Origin: an uncultured Oscillibacter sp.
Lineage (GTDB): Bacteria; Bacillota; Clostridia; Oscillospirales; Oscillospiraceae
Direction: 5' to 3'
DNA length: 64,000 nucleotides
Assembly: GCA_947577075.1 (NCBI GenBank)
Contig: CANPTW010000002.1
Location: 62,001-126,000 of the forward strand
Every line of letters begins with the position of its first letter. Position 1 is the stretch's first letter. Below, piece after piece: positions 8,482 through 17,160 of the stretch. The notes under the pieces are model-generated. The model searched no databases, was not told where the DNA came from, and saw only the letters and a list, made by a program, of their open reading frames with translations. The translations under genes and the position numbers were made by a program.

Positions 8482-10701
8482 ATGTCGGAACGGGGAAAAT
8501 ACTGGTCGGCCTCCGTGCTGATGCGGCGGGGCTGGACCAACGAGCTGATCCGCGCGCTGCTTCCAAAGCCGGAGTATGTCCGGCTGGGCGGGCGCACCCT
8601 TCGGGCCTGGGACCGGGAGGATGTGCGGGCGGCGGAGAGCGATCCCCGGTTTGGCAAACGCTCCGCGGAGTCCGGAAAGCCCCGCGCCGCCGCGCCGGGA
8701 GCCAGGCATGCCTGCGCGCTGCTGGCCCAGGCGTGGGAGGACGCGGAGAGGGACGGCTCCGACGCCTGCCTTCTGGCGGAGCACTACCACAGAGCTCTTT
8801 TGGCCCGGATTCCCTCCATGGCCGAGGGCCGCCGGCTTCAGCCCGCCCAGGCCACGGCCTGGCTGAACGAGTTCCTGGCCCTGGAGGGGCACTGCGACGG
8901 CAAGCGCCTCCGGGGAGTGCTGAAAAATTTCCTCCGGGCCTCGGGCTGGCTGGGGGAATGCGCCCAGCACACGCTGGCCGGGGAGGTCCTGGCCCGGTAT
9001 CCCCGGGTGCTGCGCTCCGCCGCCGGGCAGGTGGCCGCGGAGTTCCGCGCCGCCCAGCCCGAGGCCGATCTTTCGGCCATGCTGGCGGCGAAGGACTTTC
9101 CGGCGTCTCAGCTGTTCAAGGAGGGGCTGGGGACCGTCTGGTCGGTCTGGTATGTTCCCCAGGCCATCCGCACCAGCCTCTCTCTGCTGACGGCCCTGAA
9201 TCCCAAGGACGAGTACCCGGAGGCCCGGGGGATGCGCCGCCATTTTGTGCTGCACCTGGGGGGCACCAATACGGGGAAGACCTATGCCGGCTTTCAGCGC
9301 CTGCGCCGGGCGGAGACGGGGGTGTATCTGGCGCCTCTGCGCCTGCTGGCGCTGGAGGCCCAGGAGACGCTGCTGGACGCGGGTGTGGACTGCGGTCTTT
9401 CCACCGGGGAGGAGGAGGACTTCCGGGAGGAGGACACCCACATGGCCGCCACCGCGGAAAAGCTGGATTTGAAGCGCCGCTATGACGTGGCGGTGATTGA
9501 CGAGTGCCAGATGATTGCCGACCACCAGCGGGGCTACGCCTGGACCCGGGCGATTCTGGGCGTTCTGGCCCCGGAGGTCCATCTCTGCGCCGCGGAGGAG
9601 GCCCGGGACCTGCTGATCCGCCTGATTGAGAGCTGCGGCGACAGCGTGGAGGTGGAGGTTCACCAGAGGAGAACGCCGCTGGTCTGCATGACCCGCACGG
9701 TGGATTACCACCGGGTTCAGCCCGGGGACGCGCTGATCACCTTCTCCAAGGTGGGCGTGCTCAGCGTGGCGGAGGATTTGCGCCAGAGCGGAAAGGAGCC
9801 GGCCATCATCTATGGCGCGCTGCCCTATTCCACCCGGCGCAGGCAGATGGAGGGCTTTTTAAAGGGGGAGATGGAATACGTCGTCTCCACCGACGCCATC
9901 GGCATGGGGCTGAATCTGCCCATCCGGCGGATTATCTTCATGGAGACGGAGAAGTTTGACGGCGTGGAGCGCCGGACCCTGAGGCCGGAGGAGATCAAGC
10001 AGATTGCGGGCCGGGCGGGCCGTCTGGGGATGTATCACAAGGGCTATGTGGGGGCCACCCAGGACCTGGGCACCATTCAGGCGGGCCTGGAGGCGGTGGT
10101 TCCGCCGCTGGAGTACGCCGTGGTGGGCTTCTCGGACCTGGTGCTCCAGGCGGACTTCGACCTGCTGGAGGTTCTCACGGAGTGGAACAAGATGCCCACG
10201 GCGGAGCCCTACCGCAAGCTGGATATCACCCGGTATATTGCCGTGATCTCCAAGATGCGGGAGATGGGCTTCCTTCTGTCGAAGGAGCAGGAGCTGCGGG
10301 CGGCCAACATACCCTTCGACGAGACGGAGGACGCCCTGCGGGAGCTGTTCTTCTCCTTCCTGCGCCGCTGGCAGCAGGGGGAGCCGATTGAGCAGCCCGG
10401 CCTTCCGGAGGGGGAGGACACCCTGCCGGAGCTGGAGCGGCATTACAGAAAGCTGGACCTCTACTTTTCCTTTGCCAAAGCCTTCGGCTGCCCGGTGGAC
10501 GAGGAGAAGCTCTATGACAGCCGGGAGCGGGTGGCCGACGCGATCAACGAGATTCTGCTGCACCGGCTGCGGGACAATATCCGCTTTTGCGACCGCTGCG
10601 GAAAAGCGCTGCCCCTGTATCACCGGGGGCGGCTGTGCGACGCCTGCTTCCGGAAGGAGCGGAGGCCCGCGGCGCGGAGCTGGGGGCGGAACCGTCCGTG
10701 A
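8482..10701 (+). CDS. Suv3-like superfamily 2 RNA helicase with N-terminal helical domain and C-terminal zinc-ribbon-like motif
   Basis: Walker A LGGTNTGKTYAGF, Walker B VIDECQM, motif VI QIAGRAGRLG, C-terminal CDRCGKALPLYHRGRLCDACF; RBS GGAGG before ATG 8482. Confidence 0.85.
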   Translation: MSERGKYWSASVLMRRGWTNELIRALLPKPEYVRLGGRTLRAWDREDVRAAESDPRFGKRSAESGKPRAAAPGARHACALLAQAWEDAERDGSDACLLAEHYHRALLARIPSMAEGRRLQPAQATAWLNEFLALEGHCDGKRLRGVLKNFLRASGWLGECAQHTLAGEVLARYPRVLRSAAGQVAAEFRAAQPEADLSAMLAAKDFPASQLFKEGLGTVWSVWYVPQAIRTSLSLLTALNPKDEYPEARGMRRHFVLHLGGTNTGKTYAGFQRLRRAETGVYLAPLRLLALEAQETLLDAGVDCGLSTGEEEDFREEDTHMAATAEKLDLKRRYDVAVIDECQMIADHQRGYAWTRAILGVLAPEVHLCAAEEARDLLIRLIESCGDSVEVEVHQRRTPLVCMTRTVDYHRVQPGDALITFSKVGVLSVAEDLRQSGKEPAIIYGALPYSTRRRQMEGFLKGEMEYVVSTDAIGMGLNLPIRRIIFMETEKFDGVERRTLRPEEIKQIAGRAGRLGMYHKGYVGATQDLGTIQAGLEAVVPPLEYAVVGFSDLVLQADFDLLEVLTEWNKMPTAEPYRKLDITRYIAVISKMREMGFLLSKEQELRAANIPFDETEDALRELFFSFLRRWQQGEPIEQPGLPEGEDTLPELERHYRKLDLYFSFAKAFGCPVDEEKLYDSRERVADAINEILLHRLRDNIRFCDRCGKALPLYHRGRLCDACFRKERRPAARSWGRNRP

Positions 10702-10759
10702 GGCGGCGGAAAGGAGCCGCCCCGCGGGGCAATGTCGTCCCGTTGGGCCGAAAAAGAAA

Positions 10760-10888
10760 AGCCCCCTTTGGAAAGGGACTTTCGCCGGAAGCGGGTGGGA
10801 TGGTCCGCAGGGGCTTCCTTCGATTGCGGGACGGGCCATGGAGGGAAGCCCCCGCGGCGGCTCCGCTCCGTCGAAGCCAAAGGGGGCT
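10760..10888. repeat. Nested foldback sequence downstream of the helicase
   Basis: Outer AGCCCCCTTTGG / CCAAAGGGGGCT; inner GCAGGGGCTTCC / GGAAGCCCCCGC. Confidence 0.75.
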
Positions 10889-11013
10889 GTGAGTGCCCTC
10901 CCGGCTTACCGGATGTTTTGAAACGCTTCCGGATAAGGGGAAAAAGAACCCCTGAAGGGTTCTTTCCGCGCCGATTCCCGTTTCCGGTTGCCCCGAACCG
11001 GGCTGAAACGAAA

Positions 11014-11043
11014 AGGAGCGAAGCCGTTTACGGCTTCGCTCCT
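11014..11043 (-). terminator. Terminator of the nan operon
   Basis: AGGAGCGAAGCCGT-TT-ACGGCTTCGCTCCT stem, followed by TTTTCG on the minus strand, just after nanA. Confidence 0.75.
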
Positions 11044-11050
11044 CGGTTGT

Positions 11051-11959
11051 TCAGCAATAGTTGGAAACGGCGGCCCGGATCATCTCGTGGGCCTGGACGA
11101 CCGCGTCCCGATCGCCCGGCTCCAGCGCCAGCAGGGGCGCCCGGACGCCGCCGATGTCGGGCCCGCCCTGAAGGCGGAGAATCTCCTTGATCACGGCGTA
11201 CATGTTCCCCTGGGCGGAGCACATCTTGTAAATGATCCGGCAGCACTCGTTCTGAATCTCCCGGCCCTTTTCCAGCTCTCCCGCGTGGAAGCAGCGGAAG
11301 ATCTCAAGATAGAGCTCCGGCATGGCGGCATAGGTTCCGCCGATGCCCCCGGCGGCTCCGGCGGCCAGGCCGCTGAGAAGCTGCTCATCCGGCCCGTTGA
11401 ACACCAGGGCTCCCTCGTCGTGCCACATCTGGATGTCCTGGACGGGCATGGAGGAGTTCTTCACCCCGATGACCCGGGGGTTCTTCAGCATCTCCTGGAG
11501 CAACGGCACGGTCAGGGCCACTCCCGCCAGCTGGGGGATGTTGTAGATGACGAAGTCCGTATTCGGCGCGGCCTCGGAGATGTCGTTCCAGTACTTGGCA
11601 ATGCCCTTGGGGGGCAGATGGAAGTAGATGGGGGGAATGGCGGCGATGGCGTCCACCCCCAGGCTCTCGGCGTGGGCCGCCAGCTCCCGGCTGTCGGCGG
11701 TGTTGTTGCAGGCCACATGGGCGATGACGGTCAGCTTGCCGCCCACCTCCGCCATGACGTTCTCCAGGGTTTCCTTCCGCTCCGCCACGCTCTGGTAAAT
11801 GCACTCGCCGGAGGAGCCGCCCACGTACAGCCCCTTGACGCCCTTGTCCAGCAGGAAGCTCGCCAGGGCCCGGACCGCCGGGGCGCTGACGCCGCCGTCC
11901 TTGTCATAGCAGGCGTAAAACGCGGGGAAGATCCCCTGGTATTTGGAAAGGTCTTTCAT
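11051..11959 (-). CDS. nanA: N-acetylneuraminate lyase / dihydrodipicolinate synthase family
   Basis: YVGGSSGECIYQSVAERKE, FVIYNIPQLAGV, VIGVKNSSMPVQD; linked to yhcH/nanQ, AGE epimerase and RpiR genes. Confidence 0.85.
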   Translation of the reverse strand: MKDLSKYQGIFPAFYACYDKDGGVSAPAVRALASFLLDKGVKGLYVGGSSGECIYQSVAERKETLENVMAEVGGKLTVIAHVACNNTADSRELAAHAESLGVDAIAAIPPIYFHLPPKGIAKYWNDISEAAPNTDFVIYNIPQLAGVALTVPLLQEMLKNPRVIGVKNSSMPVQDIQMWHDEGALVFNGPDEQLLSGLAAGAAGGIGGTYAAMPELYLEIFRCFHAGELEKGREIQNECCRIIYKMCSAQGNMYAVIKEILRLQGGPDIGGVRAPLLALEPGDRDAVVQAHEMIRAAVSNYC

Positions 11960-11969
11960 GTTGTCCCTC

Positions 11970-12425
11970 CTAGTCATAAATTTTCACCTTGAAGACCACC
12001 TTGCTCACCGTCTCCGGCCCGCCGAGCTGCATCTTGATGCGGTGGGCGTCGCCGGGGAAGACCACCAGGAAGTCCCCGGGGGCGAGGACCAGCCGATAGT
12101 CTCCCTCTCCCCGGTAGGCGTAAAAATCGTTGGCCTCCGTCCGGTCAAACTCGGCCAGCGCCTCCGGCGGGGCGATTTCCACACCCTCGGAGCCCTGCAC
12201 CATGATGTGAATGTCCAGATACTTCCTGTGGGCCTCGAAGAAGCTCTCCTCCTCCGGGACGGTTGCGTAGGTGAAGCGGGTGGCGTACACGTCGCCCCCC
12301 TTGAGCTCCACCCGCTCCGGGCCGACGCCGGCGAGAAACTCCGGCGTGATGTGCTCCAGCGCCAGGTCCAGATTGGGATGGATGCCCCGGTAGGCCGGAG
12401 CGTCCTTGTGTTTGGCGTAAATCAT
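11970..12425 (-). CDS. nanQ: YhcH/YjgK/YiaL family protein (sialic acid anomerase-type)
   Basis: MIYAKHKDAPAYRGIHPNLDLALEHI...YLDIHIMVQGSEGVEIAP...DFLVVFPGDAHRIK. Confidence 0.85.
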   Translation of the reverse strand: MIYAKHKDAPAYRGIHPNLDLALEHITPEFLAGVGPERVELKGGDVYATRFTYATVPEEESFFEAHRKYLDIHIMVQGSEGVEIAPPEALAEFDRTEANDFYAYRGEGDYRLVLAPGDFLVVFPGDAHRIKMQLGGPETVSKVVFKVKIYD

Positions 12426-12448
12426 CGTGTGTCCTCCCATTCAGCAGC

Positions 12449-12598
12449 ACTTTGCCGCCGTCGCTCCGGCTTGGTTCAACGCCAGGCAGTCAGAGCGTGT
12501 GAACGTTCGTTTGCCTGCGGCTCTCCTCCGGGGACGTACTCCACGAAGAGGTTCCGTTGCAAACTCGAGTGCCGTTACAGTCTTTCAAGAAAAGTAGG
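12449..12598 (-). repeat. Repeat family B, diverged/expanded copy 1
   Basis: Minus strand, 2 nt after the permease stop: TACTTTTCTTGAAAGACTGTAAC...GAACGTTCACACGCTCTGACTG...CCAAGCCGGAGCGACGGCGGCAA; aligns with 40422-40508 and 50265-50355. Confidence 0.65.
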
Positions 12599-13525
12599 TT
12601 AGCCCTTGACCGCGCCCATGGTGATGCCCTGGGTGAAGTACTTCTGGAAGATCAGGAAGACGATGATAATGGGGGCCGCCGCCAGGGTCGCGCCCGCCAT
12701 CAGGAGGCCGTTGTCGATGGAGGTTTCGGCCTGGAGGGTGGCGATGCCCAGGGGGATGGTGAAATTGCTGCCGCTGGCCAGCATGACCAGCTGCATGAAG
12801 TAGTCGTTCCAGCAGTTGATGAAGGTGAAGATCGCGAGAGCCCCGATGCCCGGCTTGATCATGGGCATGACCACGGTGGTGAAGGTCTTCAGCTCGCTGG
12901 CCCCGTCGATGCGGGTGGCCTCCAAAATTTCTCCCGGGATGCTCTCCGAAAACTGCTTCATCAAAAACACGCCGAAGGGCCAGCCCACGGTGGGGAAGAT
13001 CACCGCCCAAAGGCTGTCATACAGGTGCAGGGCGGACATCTCTTTCAGCAGCGGGATCAGAATGACCTGCTTGGGCAGGGCCATGGCGCAGACGATGAGG
13101 GAGAACAAAATGGCCCGGCCGTTGAAGCGCTTCTTCGCCAGGGCATAGCCCGCCATGGCGGCGGTGAGGCAGGTGAGGAGCATAGCCGCCACGCACATCA
13201 GCACCGCGTTGATGAGCCAGCGGATGGCGCCGGGAGCTTCCGGTCCGGCGGTGAGGAGGACCTTTTTCCCTCCGTTGAAGAAGCTGCCGAAGGGCAGGTA
13301 AACCTCCCACAGGGGGACGCTGCGCTGCTTCATCAGCTTGTCAAAGTTGTTCATCACCCATTCGGTGGGAACCCAGATGGGCTTGGTGGCGTTGATGTCC
13401 GCGCCGTTTTTGAAGGCGCCGGTGACGATCCAGTACAGCGGGAAGGTGAAGAGGAACGCCAGGACGACCAGGATAATCACGGAGACGATCTTATACGCGC
13501 GGCTGCGGCCGCTTTCGATTTTCAT
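12599..13525 (-). CDS. Carbohydrate ABC transporter permease (MalG type)
   Basis: EATRIDGASELKTFTTVVMPMIKPG EAA-loop motif; multiple TM segments. Confidence 0.92.
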   Translation of the reverse strand: MKIESGRSRAYKIVSVIILVVLAFLFTFPLYWIVTGAFKNGADINATKPIWVPTEWVMNNFDKLMKQRSVPLWEVYLPFGSFFNGGKKVLLTAGPEAPGAIRWLINAVLMCVAAMLLTCLTAAMAGYALAKKRFNGRAILFSLIVCAMALPKQVILIPLLKEMSALHLYDSLWAVIFPTVGWPFGVFLMKQFSESIPGEILEATRIDGASELKTFTTVVMPMIKPGIGALAIFTFINCWNDYFMQLVMLASGSNFTIPLGIATLQAETSIDNGLLMAGATLAAAPIIIVFLIFQKYFTQGITMGAVKG

Positions 13526-13537
13526 ACCAGCACCCCC

Positions 13538-14464
13538 TTACTTTTCTTTCGCCAGCTTGAACTGGAGGGCGGACAGGAGCCCGATGAAGATGGCCAGCAC
13601 CACGCCCATGGCGTTGGCGTAGCCGAAGTGTCCCGCCTGCTCCGTGAGCTTGAAGGCGGTCCAATAGATATGGTACATCACCGTATTGGTCCCCGCGCCG
13701 CCCTTGGTCAGCAGCTGGATCAGGGCGAAGCACTGGAAGGAGTTGATGGTGGTGATGACCAGGATATACAGGGTTGTGGGCATCATCTGGGCCCATTTCA
13801 CCTGCCAGAAAACCTGGAAGCTGTTGGCCCCGTCCACTTCGGCGGCCTCCACCAGGGTCTGGTCCACGTTGCCCAGGGCGGAGACGTACAGCACGATGGG
13901 CTGGCCCACGGAGGTGGTGAAGAGGATGAGGATGATGCACCAGAGGGCGTACCGGGAGTCGCCCAGCCAGTTGATGTTCTGATCAATGAGCCCCGCGCCC
14001 TTGAGGACGTGGTTGAAAATTCCGGTGTAGTTGTCGTACATCCACTTCCACACCACGGTGACGGCCACGGAGCCGGTGACCACGGGTAGGTAGAAGATGC
14101 AGCGGAAGGCGGACAGCACGGGCCCGCTGAGCTTGTAGATGGCGGAGGACACCCACAGGGAGAAGGCGCACACCGTCGGAACGCTGACGATGACGATGAT
14201 GAAGGTGTTTTTCAGCGCCTCCAGGAACGTCTCGTCCGCCATCAGCTTTGTGAAGTTGGAAAATCCGATGAAATTCCCGAACATGCTCTGGTCGTGCATG
14301 TTCGCGTCCGTGAGGCTTGTGACGATGCAGATAATCATGGGGATGACCACGAAGCCGATAAAGAAAATCAGGCTGGGCAGCAAAAAGAGATAGCCGGAGA
14401 TGTTCTCCCGGCGCTGAAGCGCGCGGCTCATGGTGGGTTTGGACTGTCTTGCCAAGGTCAACAC
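13538..14464 (-). CDS. Carbohydrate ABC transporter permease (MalF type)
   Basis: EAAEVDGANSFQVFWQVKWAQMMPT; multiple TM segments. Confidence 0.92.
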   Translation of the reverse strand: MLTLARQSKPTMSRALQRRENISGYLFLLPSLIFFIGFVVIPMIICIVTSLTDANMHDQSMFGNFIGFSNFTKLMADETFLEALKNTFIIVIVSVPTVCAFSLWVSSAIYKLSGPVLSAFRCIFYLPVVTGSVAVTVVWKWMYDNYTGIFNHVLKGAGLIDQNINWLGDSRYALWCIILILFTTSVGQPIVLYVSALGNVDQTLVEAAEVDGANSFQVFWQVKWAQMMPTTLYILVITTINSFQCFALIQLLTKGGAGTNTVMYHIYWTAFKLTEQAGHFGYANAMGVVLAIFIGLLSALQFKLAKEK

Positions 14465-14520
14465 TCCTTTACAGCTGGATTCGGAGCCCGGCGGGGCAGG
14501 AGAGCGGGACGAGAAAGACG

Positions 14521-14553
14521 CGCCCCTCTCCCGCCCTTTGCGGGAGAGGGGCG
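14521..14553 (-). other. Intercistronic hairpin between SBP and permease genes
   Basis: CGCCCCTCTCCCGC (14521-14534) / GCGGGAGAGGGGCG (14540-14553), 14-bp perfect stem. Confidence 0.9.
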
Positions 14554-14590
14554 AACCCTAGGTCTTTGATATGTTCTTTTTGGGAAACCG

Positions 14591-15955
14591 TCAGCCCGCG
14601 TTGGCGTTGGCGTTGGCCGCGTAGGTGGCTACGGTCTCCGCGATATCGGCTCCCTCGCCCACCTTCTGGAGCATGGTCCACCACTCGGTACGGGCGCCGG
14701 CCCAGCCCTTGGTGACCTGATAGTAGTCGCCCAGGTAAGGCATCAGAACCTGATACTGGTTCATGATCTCGTTGTCCGCCCAGATGCCGGAGAGGTCGGT
14801 GCCCTCGGCGGAGGAGCGGGCGGCAAAGTAGTTGGCGGTTTTTACCGCGTCCACCGTGTGCTCGGAGTCGCACATCCATTTGATGAAGGTTTTCGCATTG
14901 TCAATTTTGGCCTGGTCCCCGTTGTCGAAGATACCGAAGCCCCAGATGCCGCCCTGAAGGGCCGGCTTGCCGCTCTCAGAGGGGAAGCCCATGAAGACGA
15001 TCTCCTCGCCGGAGGCGGTGAGGCCCGCGCCGGTGTCGGCCTGGTTGGGGTTGAGCTGCTGGGCGATGTTCCAGCAGAAGGCCATTTTCAGGATGCCCTG
15101 ATAGAAGACCTTGATCTCGTCGCCGCCCTCAAGAGAGGCGTCGAAGGCGATGCCGGGCATGCTCTTGAGCTGTTCCAGAGCCTGGATGTTTTTGGGATCG
15201 TCCCAGGTGTACTGGTCGTGGGAGGCGGTGGCAAAGGTTCCGCCGTACAGGTTGTTGACGAGGGCGCGGGTACCCTGGTCGCCGCCCTGGCCCTTGCAGA
15301 ACACGGCGCCCACGGGAGCGTTGAAGTGGGCATACAGGGCGTCAACGGCCTTGATGAAGTTCTCGGTGGTCCAGGTGTGGTTCTCCAGATCCAGGTACTG
15401 GTCGGCCCCGGCCTCCTTGAAGGCGTCCAGGTTGACGGCCATGCAGTGGGCCGTGACCACCAGCGGGTACTCATAGACGGAGCCGTTGGGATGGGTGCAG
15501 GCCGTCATGGCCGCGGCATTGATCTCCCCCCGGTCCGTGTCGTCAAACATGTCGCTGAGGTCCACCAGGTAGCCCTTGTCGCCCCAGTTGGTCACCAGGC
15601 GCTCGGGACCTTCCATGATGAGGTCGGGGGCGCTCTTGGCGGTGATGGCGGAGTTCACTTTGTCATCGCCGTCGGCATAGGCCAGGTATTCCACTTTTAC
15701 CGCAATTCCGGTGTCCGCCGTGAAGGCGTCCGTAATGGCCTTAACCTTTTCCTCCTTGCCCCAGTCGCCGATGGGGTAGGTCCAAAGGGTAAGTTCGCCG
15801 CCGCCGGCGGCAGGCTCCGGGGTATCGGGGGTGTTGGGTTCGGTCTGCTGCTGGTCCTGGGCAGGGGTGGAACCCTGAGAGTCGTTGTTGCCTCCGCAGG
15901 CAACAAGGGCCATGACCATGGTCATGGCCAATACCAATGCAAGCAGCTTCTTCAT
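14591..15955 (-). CDS. ABC transporter substrate-binding lipoprotein (sugar, putative sialic acid)
   Basis: MKKLLALVLAMTMVMALVACGGN lipobox; extracellular SBP family 1 features; located in the nan cluster. Confidence 0.9.
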   Translation of the reverse strand: MKKLLALVLAMTMVMALVACGGNNDSQGSTPAQDQQQTEPNTPDTPEPAAGGGELTLWTYPIGDWGKEEKVKAITDAFTADTGIAVKVEYLAYADGDDKVNSAITAKSAPDLIMEGPERLVTNWGDKGYLVDLSDMFDDTDRGEINAAAMTACTHPNGSVYEYPLVVTAHCMAVNLDAFKEAGADQYLDLENHTWTTENFIKAVDALYAHFNAPVGAVFCKGQGGDQGTRALVNNLYGGTFATASHDQYTWDDPKNIQALEQLKSMPGIAFDASLEGGDEIKVFYQGILKMAFCWNIAQQLNPNQADTGAGLTASGEEIVFMGFPSESGKPALQGGIWGFGIFDNGDQAKIDNAKTFIKWMCDSEHTVDAVKTANYFAARSSAEGTDLSGIWADNEIMNQYQVLMPYLGDYYQVTKGWAGARTEWWTMLQKVGEGADIAETVATYAANANANAG

Positions 15956-16243
15956 CGCGAATCCTCCTTTTAATGTTTACAAAAAATAGACCGGCAAGCT
16001 CCGGCCCGCTGTGTAAATTATACAAGGGCTTCCTTCTTTTGTCAATTGAAATCGAAAGAATTTCTGCAAAGTTTGGATATTTAGGGATTGTTTCAAAAAT
16101 AATTTCGATTTTTGGTGAATTTACCACCAAAACTCGGAAGGAAACCTGAAAGTATGCCTTGACAAACTGGGAAAAGCTGTTAACGTATACAGTACAGGGT
16201 AAATTTCAGACCGGCTGAACGCAGACAGAAAGGAAGATGGACT

Positions 16244-16900
16244 ATGAAAAAGCACATCCTCTGCTTAGGTGATTCCAATACCCACGGCTATTGCGCCGAC
16301 CCCTCCGACTGCGCCGACGGCGGCGTCCGCTTCAATGAGGAGGAGCGCTGGACCTGCCTGCTGCAAAAGGCCCTGGGGCCCGCGTTCCTGGTGACGGAAG
16401 AGGGACTCAGCGGCCGGACCACGGTGTTTCCGGACCCCCTTCACGAGAGCATGGACGCGCTGGGGGTTCTTTACGCGCTCTTAAAAAGCCACGAGGTGAT
16501 TGACCTGCTGGTCATTATGCTGGGGACCAACGACACGAAGGAGCGCCTGGGGGTCAACGCCTCCTGCATTGCCATCGGTATGGAGCGGCTGGTCCGCAAG
16601 GCCCAGAGCGTGGACTGCTGGGGAGATCACGCCCCGAATATTCTGATTGTCTGCCCGCCGCCCATCCGGCCGGAGATGGAGGAGTCGGAGTGCGGCCAGC
16701 CCATGGGAAAAGGCTGCCTGGAGAAATCCCGGGAGCTGCCCGGGTACTATGAGAAGACCGCCGGGCTGGTGGGCGCCCATTACCTGAACGCGGCGGAATG
16801 TGAGTTCAACAGGGTGGACGGGATGCACCTGACCCGGAGGGGGCACGCCCAGCTGGCGGCGCTGCTGGCGGCGGCCGTGCCGGGGCTGCTGGCGGACTGA
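16244..16900 (+). CDS. SGNH/GDSL-family hydrolase
   Basis: ILCLGDSNTHG block I, GLSGRTT, MLGTNDTK, DGMHLTRRGHAQL. Confidence 0.88.
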   Translation: MKKHILCLGDSNTHGYCADPSDCADGGVRFNEEERWTCLLQKALGPAFLVTEEGLSGRTTVFPDPLHESMDALGVLYALLKSHEVIDLLVIMLGTNDTKERLGVNASCIAIGMERLVRKAQSVDCWGDHAPNILIVCPPPIRPEMEESECGQPMGKGCLEKSRELPGYYEKTAGLVGAHYLNAAECEFNRVDGMHLTRRGHAQLAALLAAAVPGLLAD

Positions 16901-16914
16901 AGGCCAAGACGAAT

Positions 16915-16950
16915 CCGAGGCCCGGAGCGGTTTTGCGCTCCGGGCCTCGG
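16915..16950. terminator. GC-rich bidirectional-type hairpin
   Basis: CCGAGGCCCGGAGCG / CGCTCCGGGCCTCGG, 15-bp perfect stem between convergent genes. Confidence 0.7.
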
Positions 16951-16998
16951 GTCTGCAGACGGCGCAGCGGAAGGGAAGCGTCCGCTGCGCCGTCCTTA

Positions 16999-17160
16999 GA
17001 AGCTGTACCAATCGGCGTCGGCACGCATCTTGACGGAAAATTTTCCGTCTGGACGGCGTCAGAAAAGCTTGAAATCCGTCAGGATTCCTGCGCTTTCCTT
17101 CCTAGCCAGACAAAAAATTTTCTCGCCAAGCTGCGCACCGCCCCCGATTGGTACAGCTTC
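16999..17160. repeat. Foldback element family C with 17-bp perfect terminal inverted repeats
   Basis: GAAGCTGTACCAATCGG ... CCGATTGGTACAGCTTC, flanked by TTA on both sides; inverted similarity extends imperfectly for about 50 nt; internal palindrome GACGGAAAATTTTCCGTC. Confidence 0.85.

Noticed and set aside
15956-16243. Possible RpiR/NanR operators (GAAATCGAAAGAATTTC; TTTCAAAAATAATTTC) in the nan divergent region
   Set aside because: Suggestive dyads, but AT-rich promoter DNA makes them weak; no independent support from sequence alone.
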